Of a stretch of DNA of 64,000 bases, positions 46,625-58,076 are shown piece by piece. This DNA comes from Nigrospora sphaerica. Lineage: Eukaryota > Ascomycota > Sordariomycetes > Amphisphaeriales > Apiosporaceae. The notes beneath the pieces were generated by a model. That model did not search any database. It was given only the letters and a program-made list of their open reading frames with translations, and was not told the DNA's origin. The stretch's first letter is position 1; every line of letters starts with the position of its first letter. The DNA is taken from assembly GCA_018287875.1 (NCBI GenBank), contig JAGVVL010000002.1:8122001-8186000 (forward strand), read 5' to 3'. A program made the position numbers and the translations under genes.

Positions 46625-48801
46625 ATGGCGTCGGACCCACGGCTCTCGGGCCAGACGGCGGGCGAGGATGAGCAGCGGGGACGACCCGCCCCGGGATCCT
46701 CGGCGCAGGCACGGCTGGGCGCGGAGCAGGCGGCCGGGCTTGGCGAGAAGACGCGGGCCGACGGGCGCGTCGTGCTGGCCGAGGACGAGGCCGAGTCCGC
46801 CCTCGCCTTCGCGCTGCCCGCCTGGCGCAAGTGGTCCGTCCTCCTCCTGATTCTCGCCATCCAGACCAGCATGAACTCCAACGCCAGCATGTACGGCTTC
46901 GCCGTCGAGGGCCTGGCCGAAAAGTACGACGTTGGCACCGAGACCGCCCGTCTCGGCCAGATGGCCTTCCTGTTGGCTTACGCTTTCGGCTGCGGTAAGT
47001 TGACATTCTTGCTCTTTAGCGCCGAGCCGGGCAGCTACGGCGGACAGTCGCCAGGGGGGGGGGTGGTGAGTGGTGGTTGTTGACAAATGGACCGCGGCGC
47101 TGACTCTCTGTGTGTTCCTTGGACAGAACTATGGGCACCCTGGTCCGAGGAAATTGGCCGCTGGCCCACGCAGCAGGCGTCGCTTTTCCTCGTCAACATA
47201 TGGCAGATATCCTCGGCGCTGAGCCCGACCTTTGGCGGCGTCATCGTGAGCCGTATTCTCGGCGGTTTGTCGACGTCAGGTAAAGCACCGTCCCCGAAAC
47301 CCGCTCCCCTGGTTGTGCGCGCCCGCTGACACCTCATACTACCACCCAGGAGGCTCTGTCACGCTCGGTGTCATCGCCGACATGTACCGGCCCGAGGATA
47401 CGGGTTTCCAGTACGCTGTGGCTTTTGTCATCCTGTCCAGCGTCGGAGGCGCACCTATTGGTGCCGTCATCGGAGGATTCGTGGGACAGTACCGGCCCGT
47501 CGAGTGGATCTTCTGGACACTGATGATCAGTGAGCTGCCTCCTCCCTTTTTTTTCGACAATTCCCTCCCTTCCCTTATGCACCGCCGCTTTACTCTGACG
47601 CGTGGAAACAGTGGGCGGCATCGTTCAGGTTTTGCACTTCTTCCTCGTGCCTGAGACCAACCCGTTCGTGCTGCTAGACCGCGAAGCCAAGCGGCGGCGA
47701 AAGGTTGGCCAAGAGGTCTATGGCCCCAACGAAGTCAAGGAGCAGCGTTTCTCGACCAAAGAGGTCGGCAAGATCTGGTGGCGGCCGTTCCTGATGCTCT
47801 TCACCGAGCCCATCGTCATCTGGCTGTCACTGCTGAGCGGCTTCGCCGACATGCTGGTCTTCATCTTCCTCGAAGCCTTCACGCCCATCTTTGAGCAGTA
47901 CGGCTTCGAGACATACCAGATCGGCCTGTGTTTCCTGGCGTGAGTTTTGCCGTCCCCGTCCCGATACGGCCCGTTTCTTTTTCCCACCTCCCTCTTGCCT
48001 CGGTCGCCCGGACTGACACGCGCCCGTTAAGGTCCATTGTGGCTTACATCATCTCGTATTTCACCTACTTGCCCGTCATCTGGCATCACAACAAGACGCG
48101 CAAGGTGGACCCGGACCGGCTGTCGCCCGAGTCGCGGCTGTGGTGGCTCCTGTGGCTGGCGCCCCTGCTACCCATCGGCCTTTTCGGGTTCGCGTGGACG
48201 AGCTTCGGCCCGGACAAGTCGCATTGGATCGCGCCAATCCTCTTTGCCGGCGTCATCGGCATCGCCAACTACGGCATCTACAAGTCCTCCATCGACTACA
48301 TGCTGGCCGCCTACGGTCCCTTTGGCGCCTCGGCCACGGGCGGCAACGACTTTGCGCGCGATTTTCTGGCCGGTATCGCCGCGCTGTATGCTCATCCCTG
48401 TGAGTGCCAGAATTTTCCCTCCCCCATTTGTCTTCCTCCCTTTCTAGAACTTCTCCCCCGTCAAGCCGGCCCCCCAGCCACAACAGAAAGCTAAACCTTT
48501 GCTTCCCACGGCTTTAGTCTACAAGAACATCGGTTCTGAGGAGTACCACCTCATCTACCCGTCGACCATCCTCGCCTGCCTCGGCGTCGTCATCATCATC
48601 CCCATCTATATATTCTACTTCCGCGGCGAGTCGATCCGGCTCCGCAGCCCCTTCGCGCAGGAGCTGGAGCACCAGCGGCAGGAGCGACTGCGCCGCAAGG
48701 CGACGCGGCGCCGATCCGGCGCCGCCGCCGGCCTTGACGAAAAGAGCATCGAGACCGCGAACGGACTGAGGGGCGAGGCTCGCTTCGTCGAGCATGTATG
48801 A
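46625..48801 (+). CDS. MFS drug/polyamine:H+ antiporter (DHA1 type)
   Basis: A plasma-membrane exporter of the major facilitator superfamily. Six exons, 46625-46994, 47127-47279, 47350-47529, 47612-47939, 48032-48399 and 48518-48801, sum to 560 aa in one frame. A charged cytosolic N-terminus of about 65 residues precedes the first helix (WSVLLLILAIQTSMNSNAS). Family motifs include ELWAPWSEEIGRWP across intron 1, RILGGLSTSGGSVTLGVIAD across intron 2, then DMYRPEDTG and GAPIGAVIGGFVGQY. The long central loop after VPETNP is basic (REAKRRRKVG), as in polyamine/multidrug antiporters. The C-terminus ends in a helix and an Arg-rich tail. Substrate cannot be inferred; TPO-like polyamine or azole/caffeine export are the known activities of the group. 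It stands alone, with long gaps on both sides. Confidence 0.92.
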
Positions 48802-51800
48802 GGCGTCGAGAAAACGGGAAGGAGGGGGTTCAGAATCCTTCGGGAGTAAGGGCCACAAGGAGTCGGGACAAACCCGCCGGCCAGTTATACTGTAATACTT
48901 TAGATGTAATCCTAGTAGTACGGAAGATGGCGCGAATCCTCTGCCTCTCATCATCGGTAGTAGGACCGCCCCGCCGGCTGGACTTGACGGGGTTATATTT
49001 TTCCCCATCGAGGTTTCAGTGGGGAGTTTTGCAGGAAAAGTTACGCCTTTTTCGGATTTTAGATTCCAGAAAATCCCGGAATTGCTGCTTATTTAGCGGC
49101 ATGATTCTCCCGGCCCCAGTGTCGCGGAAAAGATGAAAACCCCAAAAGGGGTACCCCTATATTACGTTCTTCGCCCCTTGTCGGCTTCCCCCCGAACACG
49201 GTCACGGCAACGCGAGCTACCGGGTTGTCAGTCCTGGTGGCCCGAAGGCCATTCCCGAGCCGTGCAGGTTTTGGTGATTCATACACGGCCCTGGAGCACA
49301 TGTCGAGTGACACGCACACACACACAGACAACCGTATATGCATGTGTATATATATGCGTGTGTGTGTGTAACAAAGGAGGGAAAATCCGTTTCTCGACGG
49401 CCGCACGGCATCTGACCAGAAAGACAGAGGAAAGGCTCACGAGAAAACCCCACCGGGGCCTGCCGGCTTATTTTGCCTCGTGATCGAGGACCGGAGGGAA
49501 GAGGGACTTGGACCCTGAATAAAAGACGAAACGAATAAGAACAGGAGCGGCGCACGGGCCTTGACCGCTAATCGCCGAGGTAGAAACAGACTATAAAGGA
49601 GTAGAGACCTGCCCAAAAATCCGGAGAAGGATAGGGACTACTGTTATTTCACTTTTACCCCTACCACCCACCTCCCTAGAGCTTCGGCACCGCCTCTTGC
49701 CCCTTTTTACCTGTAATCCGGGGATCCCCTCTAACATCGAGCCTTTGGTCACTGTGGGACCGATCTCGTGGTTCTCTTTTTTTTTTTCCTTCATACGAAA
49801 CCCACGTACGAAGCTTTTCCTATCTTGCTATTGAAGGGCGGGGAGCAGAACGAGGCAAGCGTAGAGACAGAGGAAAATGCAGCACTGAAGGCTGTTGCCC
49901 GGATGTTTTCAGTGTAATCTTCATACTAATCTTCATACCAGACCTCCCTTCCAACTGGCATAAAGCATGGACTCTTTATACTAGTCAGCTTTATAAAAGT
50001 AACGAATGGTGAGCGGGTTTGTATAGCGGTCAGCACGAGCCTCTTCCCGGCCTTCGCTCCGAGGTTTATTGGGACTAATTGTCACTTATCAGACGAGAGA
50101 GAGGGCGGCTGAAACTGGCTGATAAAATGTATGCCAGCGTAGAGGCCGTTCACCCGAAAGTGCGCCCCAGTCTCTCAACACAAAGAAGTCTCGCCGGGGA
50201 CGAAAACTAATGAGCATCCCGGTATCCGGAACCCCTTCTTAGCGTCGGGTCGACTCAACCGCTGTCCTGATCTGCGCTAGCTGTACTACTATGGCTTGCG
50301 GGAGGCAAATACGTTCCAGAACGGGATGGGGAAAGGAGCACCTTTACGTGGTTCCACTGAGGGGAACTCGTTGTAGTCTTTCCCGAAAATTTACGTTGTT
50401 TATTTTTCCCAAACTGATACGCACCCCGTCTTCTTTTCCGCCGCAGATCCCGGGGTCGCGAGGTAAAGTTTCCAATATGCACCATGCAGAGCTGCCTGAT
50501 TTGCAATGTTATAAAACCGCTCAAGTCTTCGCCACCCTCCCCGCATCCCCTGCACGGCCCTCGGTGCACAGCATAGTGACGGCATCGACGCGCTTTACCC
50601 CAGTGACGAGCCGGGGGTACCTACAGGTCTGTTGCATGAGGGGGGGATGGATCCCAACGCCGTGGACATCTCCACGCAGCTCTCGCAAGCGGCTGGTTGG
50701 TGGAAAGCAACGCGACAGCCACTGGGAAAGAAGAGAAGCATCGTGGAAGGATAAGACGAACGATATCAAGGTATACCTGTCCGGATCGGGAACCGAGGGC
50801 CGGAACTAGTGGTTTGCTGCGTCCCTAGCCTCGAGGTACTGCCGAGGGTCCATATACCCATATATATATCCAAAAGCGGTACATGTATACGTGTCGAGGC
50901 GTTTGGTTGGGGTTGCATCAGCTCTGCTCTGCCGTTCTTTTCGGCCGGCTCCGACAACAACACGCCCAATAAGCATCTAAACACACGTAAACACCCACCG
51001 ACGACGCTCGCTTGTTCGTCGGGGCAAACGGGGGTTCACCTGTCAGCCGCCAGCGAATTGTCCGATTGACTGGCGAATTGAGATGCCGACGGACCGGTCG
51101 TTCGGGCTAGCGACACGTACAAGAGGGTGGTGCTCTCCCACGTGGGGACGGCCTTCCGACCCACTATCGTGTAATCCGCCTCGGAGCCCTGAGAGAAGGC
51201 ACCATCCATCCTTGGTTTTTCGAGGTGGGGCGTACCATAAAAAGCTTGGCCGACCCGTGGTTCGATTTGGAGGCTGCGTACACTACGTTCCGATCAACCT
51301 GGCCGACCGAAGAGGTGGGCCGACGTGAATATGGCGGGGGTGCTCCCGAGGCGACGGCGCTTGTCGAAAACTCGAGCAGGCACCGGTGAAGGTCGGGAAA
51401 GGGGGTGAGCGAGGAGGCGCGCGTGCCTCACTTCTGTATTTTAGTTCGAAACCTTAGGCCGGCGGCATGTCAAAGAAGCCGAAGCGGGAAGGAGGACCCG
51501 CCAATTTGGGGAGAGTTCTTGCCGAGCATGTGACCGGTACGGAGTAGGCCTATTTGTACTGCATAAACTGCCGGCCAACTGCAGCGAGGCGGCCCGAATA
51601 GGCCAATGAGCGCGACCCCGAGGGGGTGGAAACGGCAGATCAGGCCAGGTCGAACGGGTCTGTCGGAGACGCGCCACCTTCCCATCGTCAATTGCAAACC
51701 AGAGAACTACGGCTGGCCGTCGAGCGTAACAGTCGGTGGTGCTCGGCAATCGGCGGCGAGGGAGGAGAATGCCCAGCCGCCGGCCGCTGGAGACACGCCG

Positions 51801-52369
51801 GTTTTTGTGACGCGGATCATGCAAGTATCTTGAGAGGTGCCACGCAAGTATCGTGATGGGCGGCCACGCAAGATGTGACCCTCGTGACAGTCAATAGTCT
51901 GATAGGACACTCCATTTGAGCGGGCCGCTCCATGTTCCACGTGTGAGAGGGAAGGGGACATACCGCTATCTTGCCCCAGAAGGCTTGCCTGCCTCCCTAA
52001 GAAGAGCCGTGTGGACGACGATGAGGCCGAAGGATCTCCTAGCTCCCGTGCCGCAAGGATATAACCCTCCACCCTCTCCCACTTTAGGCACGGTATCACC
52101 GCCTCAAGGAGTTCGCAGAGTTGGTGACTGGTGATGAAACGACACACAGGTCGCCCGCCGGGATGCATTGCGCAGTAAACATCACACAAAGCAAACCGCC
52201 GTGGCCCGTCAGCCTCTGCAATACTTGAACATCGACCTGGAAGCACTTCGGGACCAGCTCCATACTTGCCTCTTTGCGCTTCATACTATAACCTCCTCCT
52301 TACGCAGTCGAGACAAGACCGCCCCGGTTTGGAGGCCTTGTCAAGACAGTCACGGGCTGATACGTGTTC
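48802..52369. other. Long intergenic region before the halogenase-like gene
   Basis: About 3.6 kb with no supported gene. It holds a CA/TG dinucleotide inverted repeat (49308-49370), a T-run near 49776-49790 and a tRNA-like relic near 50011-50076. Open frames are short on both strands. Confidence 0.5.
49308..49370. repeat. CA / TG dinucleotide tracts in inverted orientation
   Basis: A (CA)n tract (about 49311-49328) is followed, 20-25 bases later, by tatata and a (TG)n tract (about 49350-49370) on the same strand. The two tracts are complementary, so the region could fold as a hairpin or cruciform. It is most likely microsatellite sequence; no gene is affected. Confidence 0.8.
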
Positions 52370-54511
52370 ATGAACACAGACCGCTCGTCAACCGCCACAC
52401 GCACTCCCAGCAGCCTACCCATTTACGGCGCAATGGAGAACTTGAACAGCCTCTGGGCGCAGGCGAGCTCCACGCTGGCCGCCTTACGGAAGGCCAGTAC
52501 CGTCTTGCATTCCGCGAAACCATCGAAGGGGCCCGGCAAACCCAAGCATGACCCCCTTTCCAGACAGCAAACGGAAGAAGACCATCTCAATGCGTTGAAT
52601 GACCAGTCGATCCTCCCTGCCGCATCCGATGTCGTTGTAGTCGGGGCCGGCATCCACTCACTCATCTACGCCATCCACACAAGGCTGAGGTCGAAGACTC
52701 TCCTTGTTAGCTTGGGCCAGGACGACGGCGCTAATGCTATCTCCATCACCGTCGTCGAGCGCGCGGCGTCACCGGGGTACAAGATCGGCGAGAGCACGCT
52801 GACCACGTTTGGGGTATGGCTGCGGAGTATCGGGCTCAGTACAGCGCTTCTGTGGCGGCTGTTCGGACCGAAAGACGGGTTGGCCTTCTACTACCTGGCG
52901 CGTGACGGCGGCGACGACTACACCGACTTTTGTGCGAACGGGCCGGCGGGCGATTTCGTGGCCACGCTGCAGATAGAGCGCAAGATCAGCGAGCTGTTGC
53001 TGACGCTGTTCGCCCAGCGTCTGGGCGTCAATATCTATCACGGCCACGCTGTCGACATTGACTCGGTGCAGATGCCGCGCGAAACCGACTCTGGCCGCGT
53101 CAAGGGTCACCTTCACGTCGCGGACCGCCAGGGTGCGAGCTTGCGGACCGAAGCCGACCTCGTAATCGATGCCACGGGCCGTTTCCGCAGGTTTGCATCC
53201 AAAGCAGGCCGGTCACGGCGTTTCTCCGGCTTCAATACCGACGCGTTCTGGGCGTACTTCGAGATGCCGGGTGACGAGGCCGATGTCCCCCTGAGACACT
53301 ACGAGTCGTGCCATACCAACCACATCTGCCTGCCTGAAGGGTGAGAAACCGACCTGCTTCCATACCACGCTTCGTTAATCACCATCGAAGGCCTGTGCTG
53401 ACAGCTGCTGATAAACAACAGATGGGCCTGGGTGATTCGACTGCCGTCATGGGAGGGGAGCCCCCTACCCAATCTCATAGCCATGATCAACCACTTGCTT
53501 GATCTTAACGCTGCCCAGACCGCCGCAGATGATTACCCATCCTCGATGGAACTCGCTGAACGTTTCGGGCTAAAATTCCGCTGGGTTGTTAGCATTGGCT
53601 TTGCGCTGCGCTCTGACGTCGTATACCCTGACTCCCTCGACGCTTATGGAACGTGCGAGGCCGAGCGCAAGTTCAACTGGATCACTTCTCAGTACCCCCA
53701 GATGACGGCCTTGATGCAGCAACATACTCTTGTCCGCGACCTGTACGGGCCCGGAACGACATGGTTCATCCGCAAGTCGCTGAGCTACCAGTCGCCTGTG
53801 GCGGCCGGCGCTGGATGGGCCGCCGTGGGCGACGCTACAGGATTCACAAACCCTTTGTATTCCCCCGGCATCAACTGCAACATGGGTCCATCGGTATGGC
53901 TCGCCGAACAGACGCCTGCGTATCTTTCCACCCCATCGCCCGATGTGCGACGCGACATCATGAGCCAATATCGCAACTACTGTGACGCGCGCGTCCCAGA
54001 CCTCCACCGGATGAACACCTTCAACTACCTGATGATGCGCTCATCGCAAACAGGACCATTGGGGCCGCTCTGGCAATATCTTTGCGGCACAGGCAATGCC
54101 GATTGGCGGAACATCAAGAGCTTTGCCCATATCGACCGCGTGGCCGAGCTCGTCACTCGCTGGGAATGGGGATCACAGCACCCCGAGTACATTGCCTTTG
54201 CCGACAAGGCCATAAAGCTCCTGGACGGGCCACCGACAGAGCCAAGCCAAGAGACGATCGACAAGGTGATGAGTTTATCTGAAGCGATGTTGCGTCGCGT
54301 GGTTGAAACCGGCCGCTTCCGCAATCGATGGGCTGGGTTGCTCCGGTACTATGACAACGATCTTCGTTTCTGCCAGGCGAACGTCCAGAGAGATCTTTTG
54401 GCAACCCGGTGTGGGCACTGTGGTAATTGGCGAATCCTGACTGGGGACTCCGTAAAGTGCGCGACATGCGGTGGTGCCAACAAGGTCGTTGCCATTCAGC
54501 GGGTAGACTGA
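52370..54511 (+). CDS. Flavin-dependent halogenase-like oxidoreductase with C-terminal zinc ribbon
   Basis: A FAD enzyme of the tryptophan-halogenase-like family. Exons 52370-53340 and 53422-54511 give 686 aa; ATG 52433 (MENLNSLWAQ) is an alternative start. The Rossmann loop is VVVVGAGIHS (residues about 88-97), with Ser in place of the last Gly of GxGxxG. Next come the strand-2 acid VVERA, the family segment YKIGEST, and WAWVIRLP (Trp325, Trp327), a variant of the halogenase WxWxIP with two residues before Pro. The second flavin motif reads GDATGFTNPLYSPGINCNMG, which fits the FxxPxxSxG pattern reported for halogenases. A Lys in FGPKDGLAFYY is a candidate for the catalytic lysine. The last 35 residues hold CxxC-x12-CxxC (Cys654, 657, 670, 673), a probable zinc ribbon not usual in this family. 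Halogenation is possible but not shown. No PKS or NRPS lies beside it. Confidence 0.83.
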
Positions 54512-54626
54512 CCACAATCTTCGGGTGGCAAATCCAAGGGACTTCTTCCAGTGTGATAATTAGGGGGTATCTCAGAATCCCCAACTGCTGTTGAAAAGAC
54601 CCCCAGTTCCATGTGCCTTGTTATGG

Positions 54627-57600
54627 CTAGTCTTCCTCCTTGACCTCAACACCATCCACCAAGATGCGACCTCGTGCTGGGACTGGCTCGGCCAAGATGA
54701 CCGTTTCAATTCCCGCCGGTGACATCTCCTCCGGCCCCATGGGAAGAGCATCGACGTCGATATCCATGTTGAGCAGGGCCTTCAGGACGACAGAGCTACC
54801 GGCCTTGCTCATGACCTCGTTTGCATGTTTGCATAATTCCGAACAGACGCACTCGACGCAACCCTGGTCGCAGTGGCAATGCTCAACCCTCTTCAAGGCC
54901 TGGGCCAGCAATGAGTCGATAAACTCGAAGGCTTTCGTGCTGATGCCCGAGCCTCCAGCGCCTCCTTTGGCATCATAGAATGTCAGGCGTGCCGGCCGCT
55001 TCCTTTGCGTTTCTCGCTGCGCAAACTCCTTCAATCCCACCTTGCACTCCGTCCGTACGTCTCCAGGCATGCTGACGACGAAGTTGGGCATTAGGCTCAT
55101 GACTGCATGTTCGGCGGCATGTATAGCACCGGCCACGTTCAAGCGACGTTCCACCAGAATCTCCAGCGCTCGCTTGGGAACATCCAGCCACATACCTTTG
55201 CTATGGCGGACGATGGGGGGATTGTCAACGTGGACCGCATCGAGAATTCGTCGTTTCTTATCCACTTTGAAGTAGCCAAATACGTTCTGAGTGATGCGTA
55301 TCGCGCCATGGAATGCACGAGAAAGGGACCCTGGTATCTTGCGAATCGCCTCGGTCTCGACTGGGTCAATGTCGGTGAAGTCTCGCTGCTGGGTGGTCCA
55401 TTCCACTTTCACTTTTTCTACCTTGGCGATCATTCGGTCAGGTTGGAAATCTCGCACCAAGTACGAATTGCCTTGGTGTAAGAATATGGCTCCGTCGTAG
55501 ATGGTGTAGAAAGCACGAGAGGCCTCCAATTCTTCGAGAACAGTGTTCTTGCCGTGAGAAATGTCAACAATGGCAAAGTGGTCCTCTTCGGTGTCTCGTA
55601 TTGCCACAAATCTGGATGGAACTGGGCGAAACCGACCATGGCAATGGAAGTAGCCAAGCTCGTCCAGGACAAGACGCTCCTCGGCGATCTTCTTCAGGTC
55701 TGGTGAGAAGTACCTGGCATCTTCGGCCGGTCTGATTGGCATTTCGTATGCTGCACACTGAATATGACCTTCCAATACTAGCATGTTGTCAAGATCAACT
55801 TGAAGCTCGCAGTTAGGCTTGGTGAAAAGCTCATCGGGGTTCTGCATGTAATATTGATCGGTCGGGAAGCAGTCGCCGACGAGCACGGACAGAGAATCTT
55901 TGTTTCTTCGGCCGGCCCGACCACTTTGCTGTCGTAGGTTGGCGATGGTGTAGGGAAATCCGAGGCTAATAACACAGTCGAGAGTGCCGATATCGACGCC
56001 CAGCTCCAGCGCAGTGGTGGCAACGATGCCAATAAGTTTCCCTTCAAACATCTCAGTCTCAATTCGGCGACGGTCCTGGGCCGTGTAACCACCGCGGTAG
56101 CCCATTACGCGAGCCATGCATTCGGGTCGCCCAAGGGAGTCCAGCTCTGATTTGGCAGCTGACACCAACTCCTCACACTGCTTTCTCACCCGGCAGAAGG
56201 CAATGACGCGAACACCTCGCAAGATGAGCTGACAGAAAAGCCGAGCACACTCGGCCAGCGCATTCCCGCGACCACTCGAGGGGTCGCCGGGATCTTTGTA
56301 CGGGGTGTTCCAGCAGAGGAATTCTTTGCGACCAGACGGTGAGCCATCAAAATCCACCAGATGCACCTTCTCGATGCCGAATATGGTTCTGAAATGTTCC
56401 TCTGGGTTGGCGACAGTCGCGGAACAAGAAATGAAGCGTACGCGGCGGTTGCCGACCGCCGCACAAATGCGCCTCAGCCTTCGCATAATGAAAGCGACAT
56501 GTGAGCCCATCAAGCCGTTGTAGTAATGCAGCTCGTCCACTACGACATATCGCAGGTTCTGGAGGAATGTTCTCCATTTGTCCTCCTGGGGAAGTATGGT
56601 GATGTGCAGCATGTCGGGGTTCGAAAAAATGATGCGGGCCTCGTCGCGTATCTGGTTCCGGTCTCGCATGGGCGTATCCCCATCAAATGTTTCCACGAGC
56701 ATGGCCTGGAGACCCCCCATGTAGGACATCATGTCTTTCAAGCTGCGCTTTTGATCCTGCGCCAAAGCCTTGGTTGGGAAGATATACATGGCTCGAGTGT
56801 TGTGATCTTGCTCCAGAGCATGAAGCACGGGCAGCTGGTAGATGAGAGACTTGCCCGAACTGGTCGACGTCGAAACCACCACGTGTTGACCGGCCTTAAG
56901 ACTATTGATAGCCTCTGCCTGGTGCGCATAGAATTGCGTGATGCCCTTCGCATTGTACAAAGCATTGACCATGTCCTGGCTGAGTAGAAAGTCCAGCTCG
57001 CCGTAGACGGCTTCCTGGGCTTCGAATACACGGTGGCCGTCGGGGACAACTTGGCCCGTATACCAGGAGCTGTCCTTGAGCTCTTGAACAATCTCGCAGA
57101 TAGATTTCCTTTCCTTTGGGATCTCTTTGGGCAGCGTGCTAGCAAGTTCGAGTGTGGGTGCAGACTCAACCAATACGGACGGGGTGGGCATATGGGCCTC
57201 GGCGGCTTGGCAGAGCATCACTTCCGGGTCCAGTTTCTCGTCCACGCAGCGGTTGATGAATGCACTCACGGCGTTGCTGAATTTCTGGTTGCGCTTGTCG
57301 ATGAGAGAAGTCATCTGCTTCTGGCTGAACACGGGCATCTTGAGATCCTCGTCTCGAAGCTTTCTGTTCGGCTTTGTGGGCTCCCCCGTCTTCTTACGCT
57401 GCACCTGCCTTTTCAGATCTCCGTCGACGAATTCAAGGTAAAGCACCTCCTTTCCCGCGGTTGGCAGATCATCCGGATGGTGTTCGCCCAGCTCGCGCAT
57501 TCCGGTGAAGCCTCCCACCGAGGCGTCAGGGGCCGGGCCCTGAGATCTGATGTCGTTGGACCTGCCGGATTTAAAGGTGACATCTCTTTCAGCCCCTCGG

Positions 57601-58076
57601 ATGTCGGTCTGCAGCATCAACTCGTCAACGTAGGAAAAGTTGATACCCTCAGGGCGCAGGGCAACAATGGCAGCGACATCGTGGATGCTGAGCTCCTTTT
57701 TGGTATGCGACTCGACAGCGGAACGAATTGTGTCAAAAGTGGTGACGAGGTGCTTTCGAGTGGAGCAGAACGTGTAGACCAGATTGAGTGCGCGATGCGT
57801 CTTGTCCAAGTCCTTGAAAACGGGTGGCCACTCGATAGCGCACTCGACGAGAGCGTTGGACGTAGCCGTCCTCTTCAGCTTCGGGGCCGCAGCAGTGCGC
57901 TTCCTTGCTGATTTCGCAGGATGCTCTGATCCATCACCTGGACTTTCAGGAAGGTCAGTATTCCGGTCCGCGTCGGCCGGCTCGTCGAGTCCTAACGGGG
58001 CGGCATCACTGGCAGGCCTCTTCCGCTTGTGCCGAATGACCCGGTTGGACACGGTGGCGGCCTTGAGTGTCGGCAT
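54627..58076 (-). CDS. HRQ1: Hrq1-type DNA helicase (RecQ4-like, DUF1998)
   Basis: A 3'-5' superfamily 2 helicase of the RecQ4-related Hrq1 group, acting in interstrand-crosslink repair and telomere maintenance in yeast. Single exon, 1149 aa, near the size of yeast Hrq1. The N-terminal 330 residues are basic and partly disordered (NLS-like RHKRKRP at about 15-21). Motif I is TSTSSGKS with Lys409, motif II is DELH at 514-517, motif III is SATVAN, and the second RecA domain has LELGVDIG and QQSGRAGR (motif VI). The C-terminal DUF1998-type region has GGSGISTKAFE and the Cys-rich metal site HCHCDQGCVECVCSELCKH. The gene is tail-to-tail with the halogenase-like gene, with only 115 bp between stop codons. 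Confidence 0.94.
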   Translation of the reverse strand: MPTLKAATVSNRVIRHKRKRPASDAAPLGLDEPADADRNTDLPESPGDGSEHPAKSARKRTAAAPKLKRTATSNALVECAIEWPPVFKDLDKTHRALNLVYTFCSTRKHLVTTFDTIRSAVESHTKKELSIHDVAAIVALRPEGINFSYVDELMLQTDIRGAERDVTFKSGRSNDIRSQGPAPDASVGGFTGMRELGEHHPDDLPTAGKEVLYLEFVDGDLKRQVQRKKTGEPTKPNRKLRDEDLKMPVFSQKQMTSLIDKRNQKFSNAVSAFINRCVDEKLDPEVMLCQAAEAHMPTPSVLVESAPTLELASTLPKEIPKERKSICEIVQELKDSSWYTGQVVPDGHRVFEAQEAVYGELDFLLSQDMVNALYNAKGITQFYAHQAEAINSLKAGQHVVVSTSTSSGKSLIYQLPVLHALEQDHNTRAMYIFPTKALAQDQKRSLKDMMSYMGGLQAMLVETFDGDTPMRDRNQIRDEARIIFSNPDMLHITILPQEDKWRTFLQNLRYVVVDELHYYNGLMGSHVAFIMRRLRRICAAVGNRRVRFISCSATVANPEEHFRTIFGIEKVHLVDFDGSPSGRKEFLCWNTPYKDPGDPSSGRGNALAECARLFCQLILRGVRVIAFCRVRKQCEELVSAAKSELDSLGRPECMARVMGYRGGYTAQDRRRIETEMFEGKLIGIVATTALELGVDIGTLDCVISLGFPYTIANLRQQSGRAGRRNKDSLSVLVGDCFPTDQYYMQNPDELFTKPNCELQVDLDNMLVLEGHIQCAAYEMPIRPAEDARYFSPDLKKIAEERLVLDELGYFHCHGRFRPVPSRFVAIRDTEEDHFAIVDISHGKNTVLEELEASRAFYTIYDGAIFLHQGNSYLVRDFQPDRMIAKVEKVKVEWTTQQRDFTDIDPVETEAIRKIPGSLSRAFHGAIRITQNVFGYFKVDKKRRILDAVHVDNPPIVRHSKGMWLDVPKRALEILVERRLNVAGAIHAAEHAVMSLMPNFVVSMPGDVRTECKVGLKEFAQRETQRKRPARLTFYDAKGGAGGSGISTKAFEFIDSLLAQALKRVEHCHCDQGCVECVCSELCKHANEVMSKAGSSVVLKALLNMDIDVDALPMGPEEMSPAGIETVILAEPVPARGRILVDGVEVKEED

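Noticed and set aside
48802..52369. Search for CRISPR arrays, rRNA genes and intact tRNAs here and in the other gaps
   Set aside because: No regular repeat-spacer pattern, no 5S-like block and no clean tRNA were found by eye; only a weak tRNA-like relic is reported.
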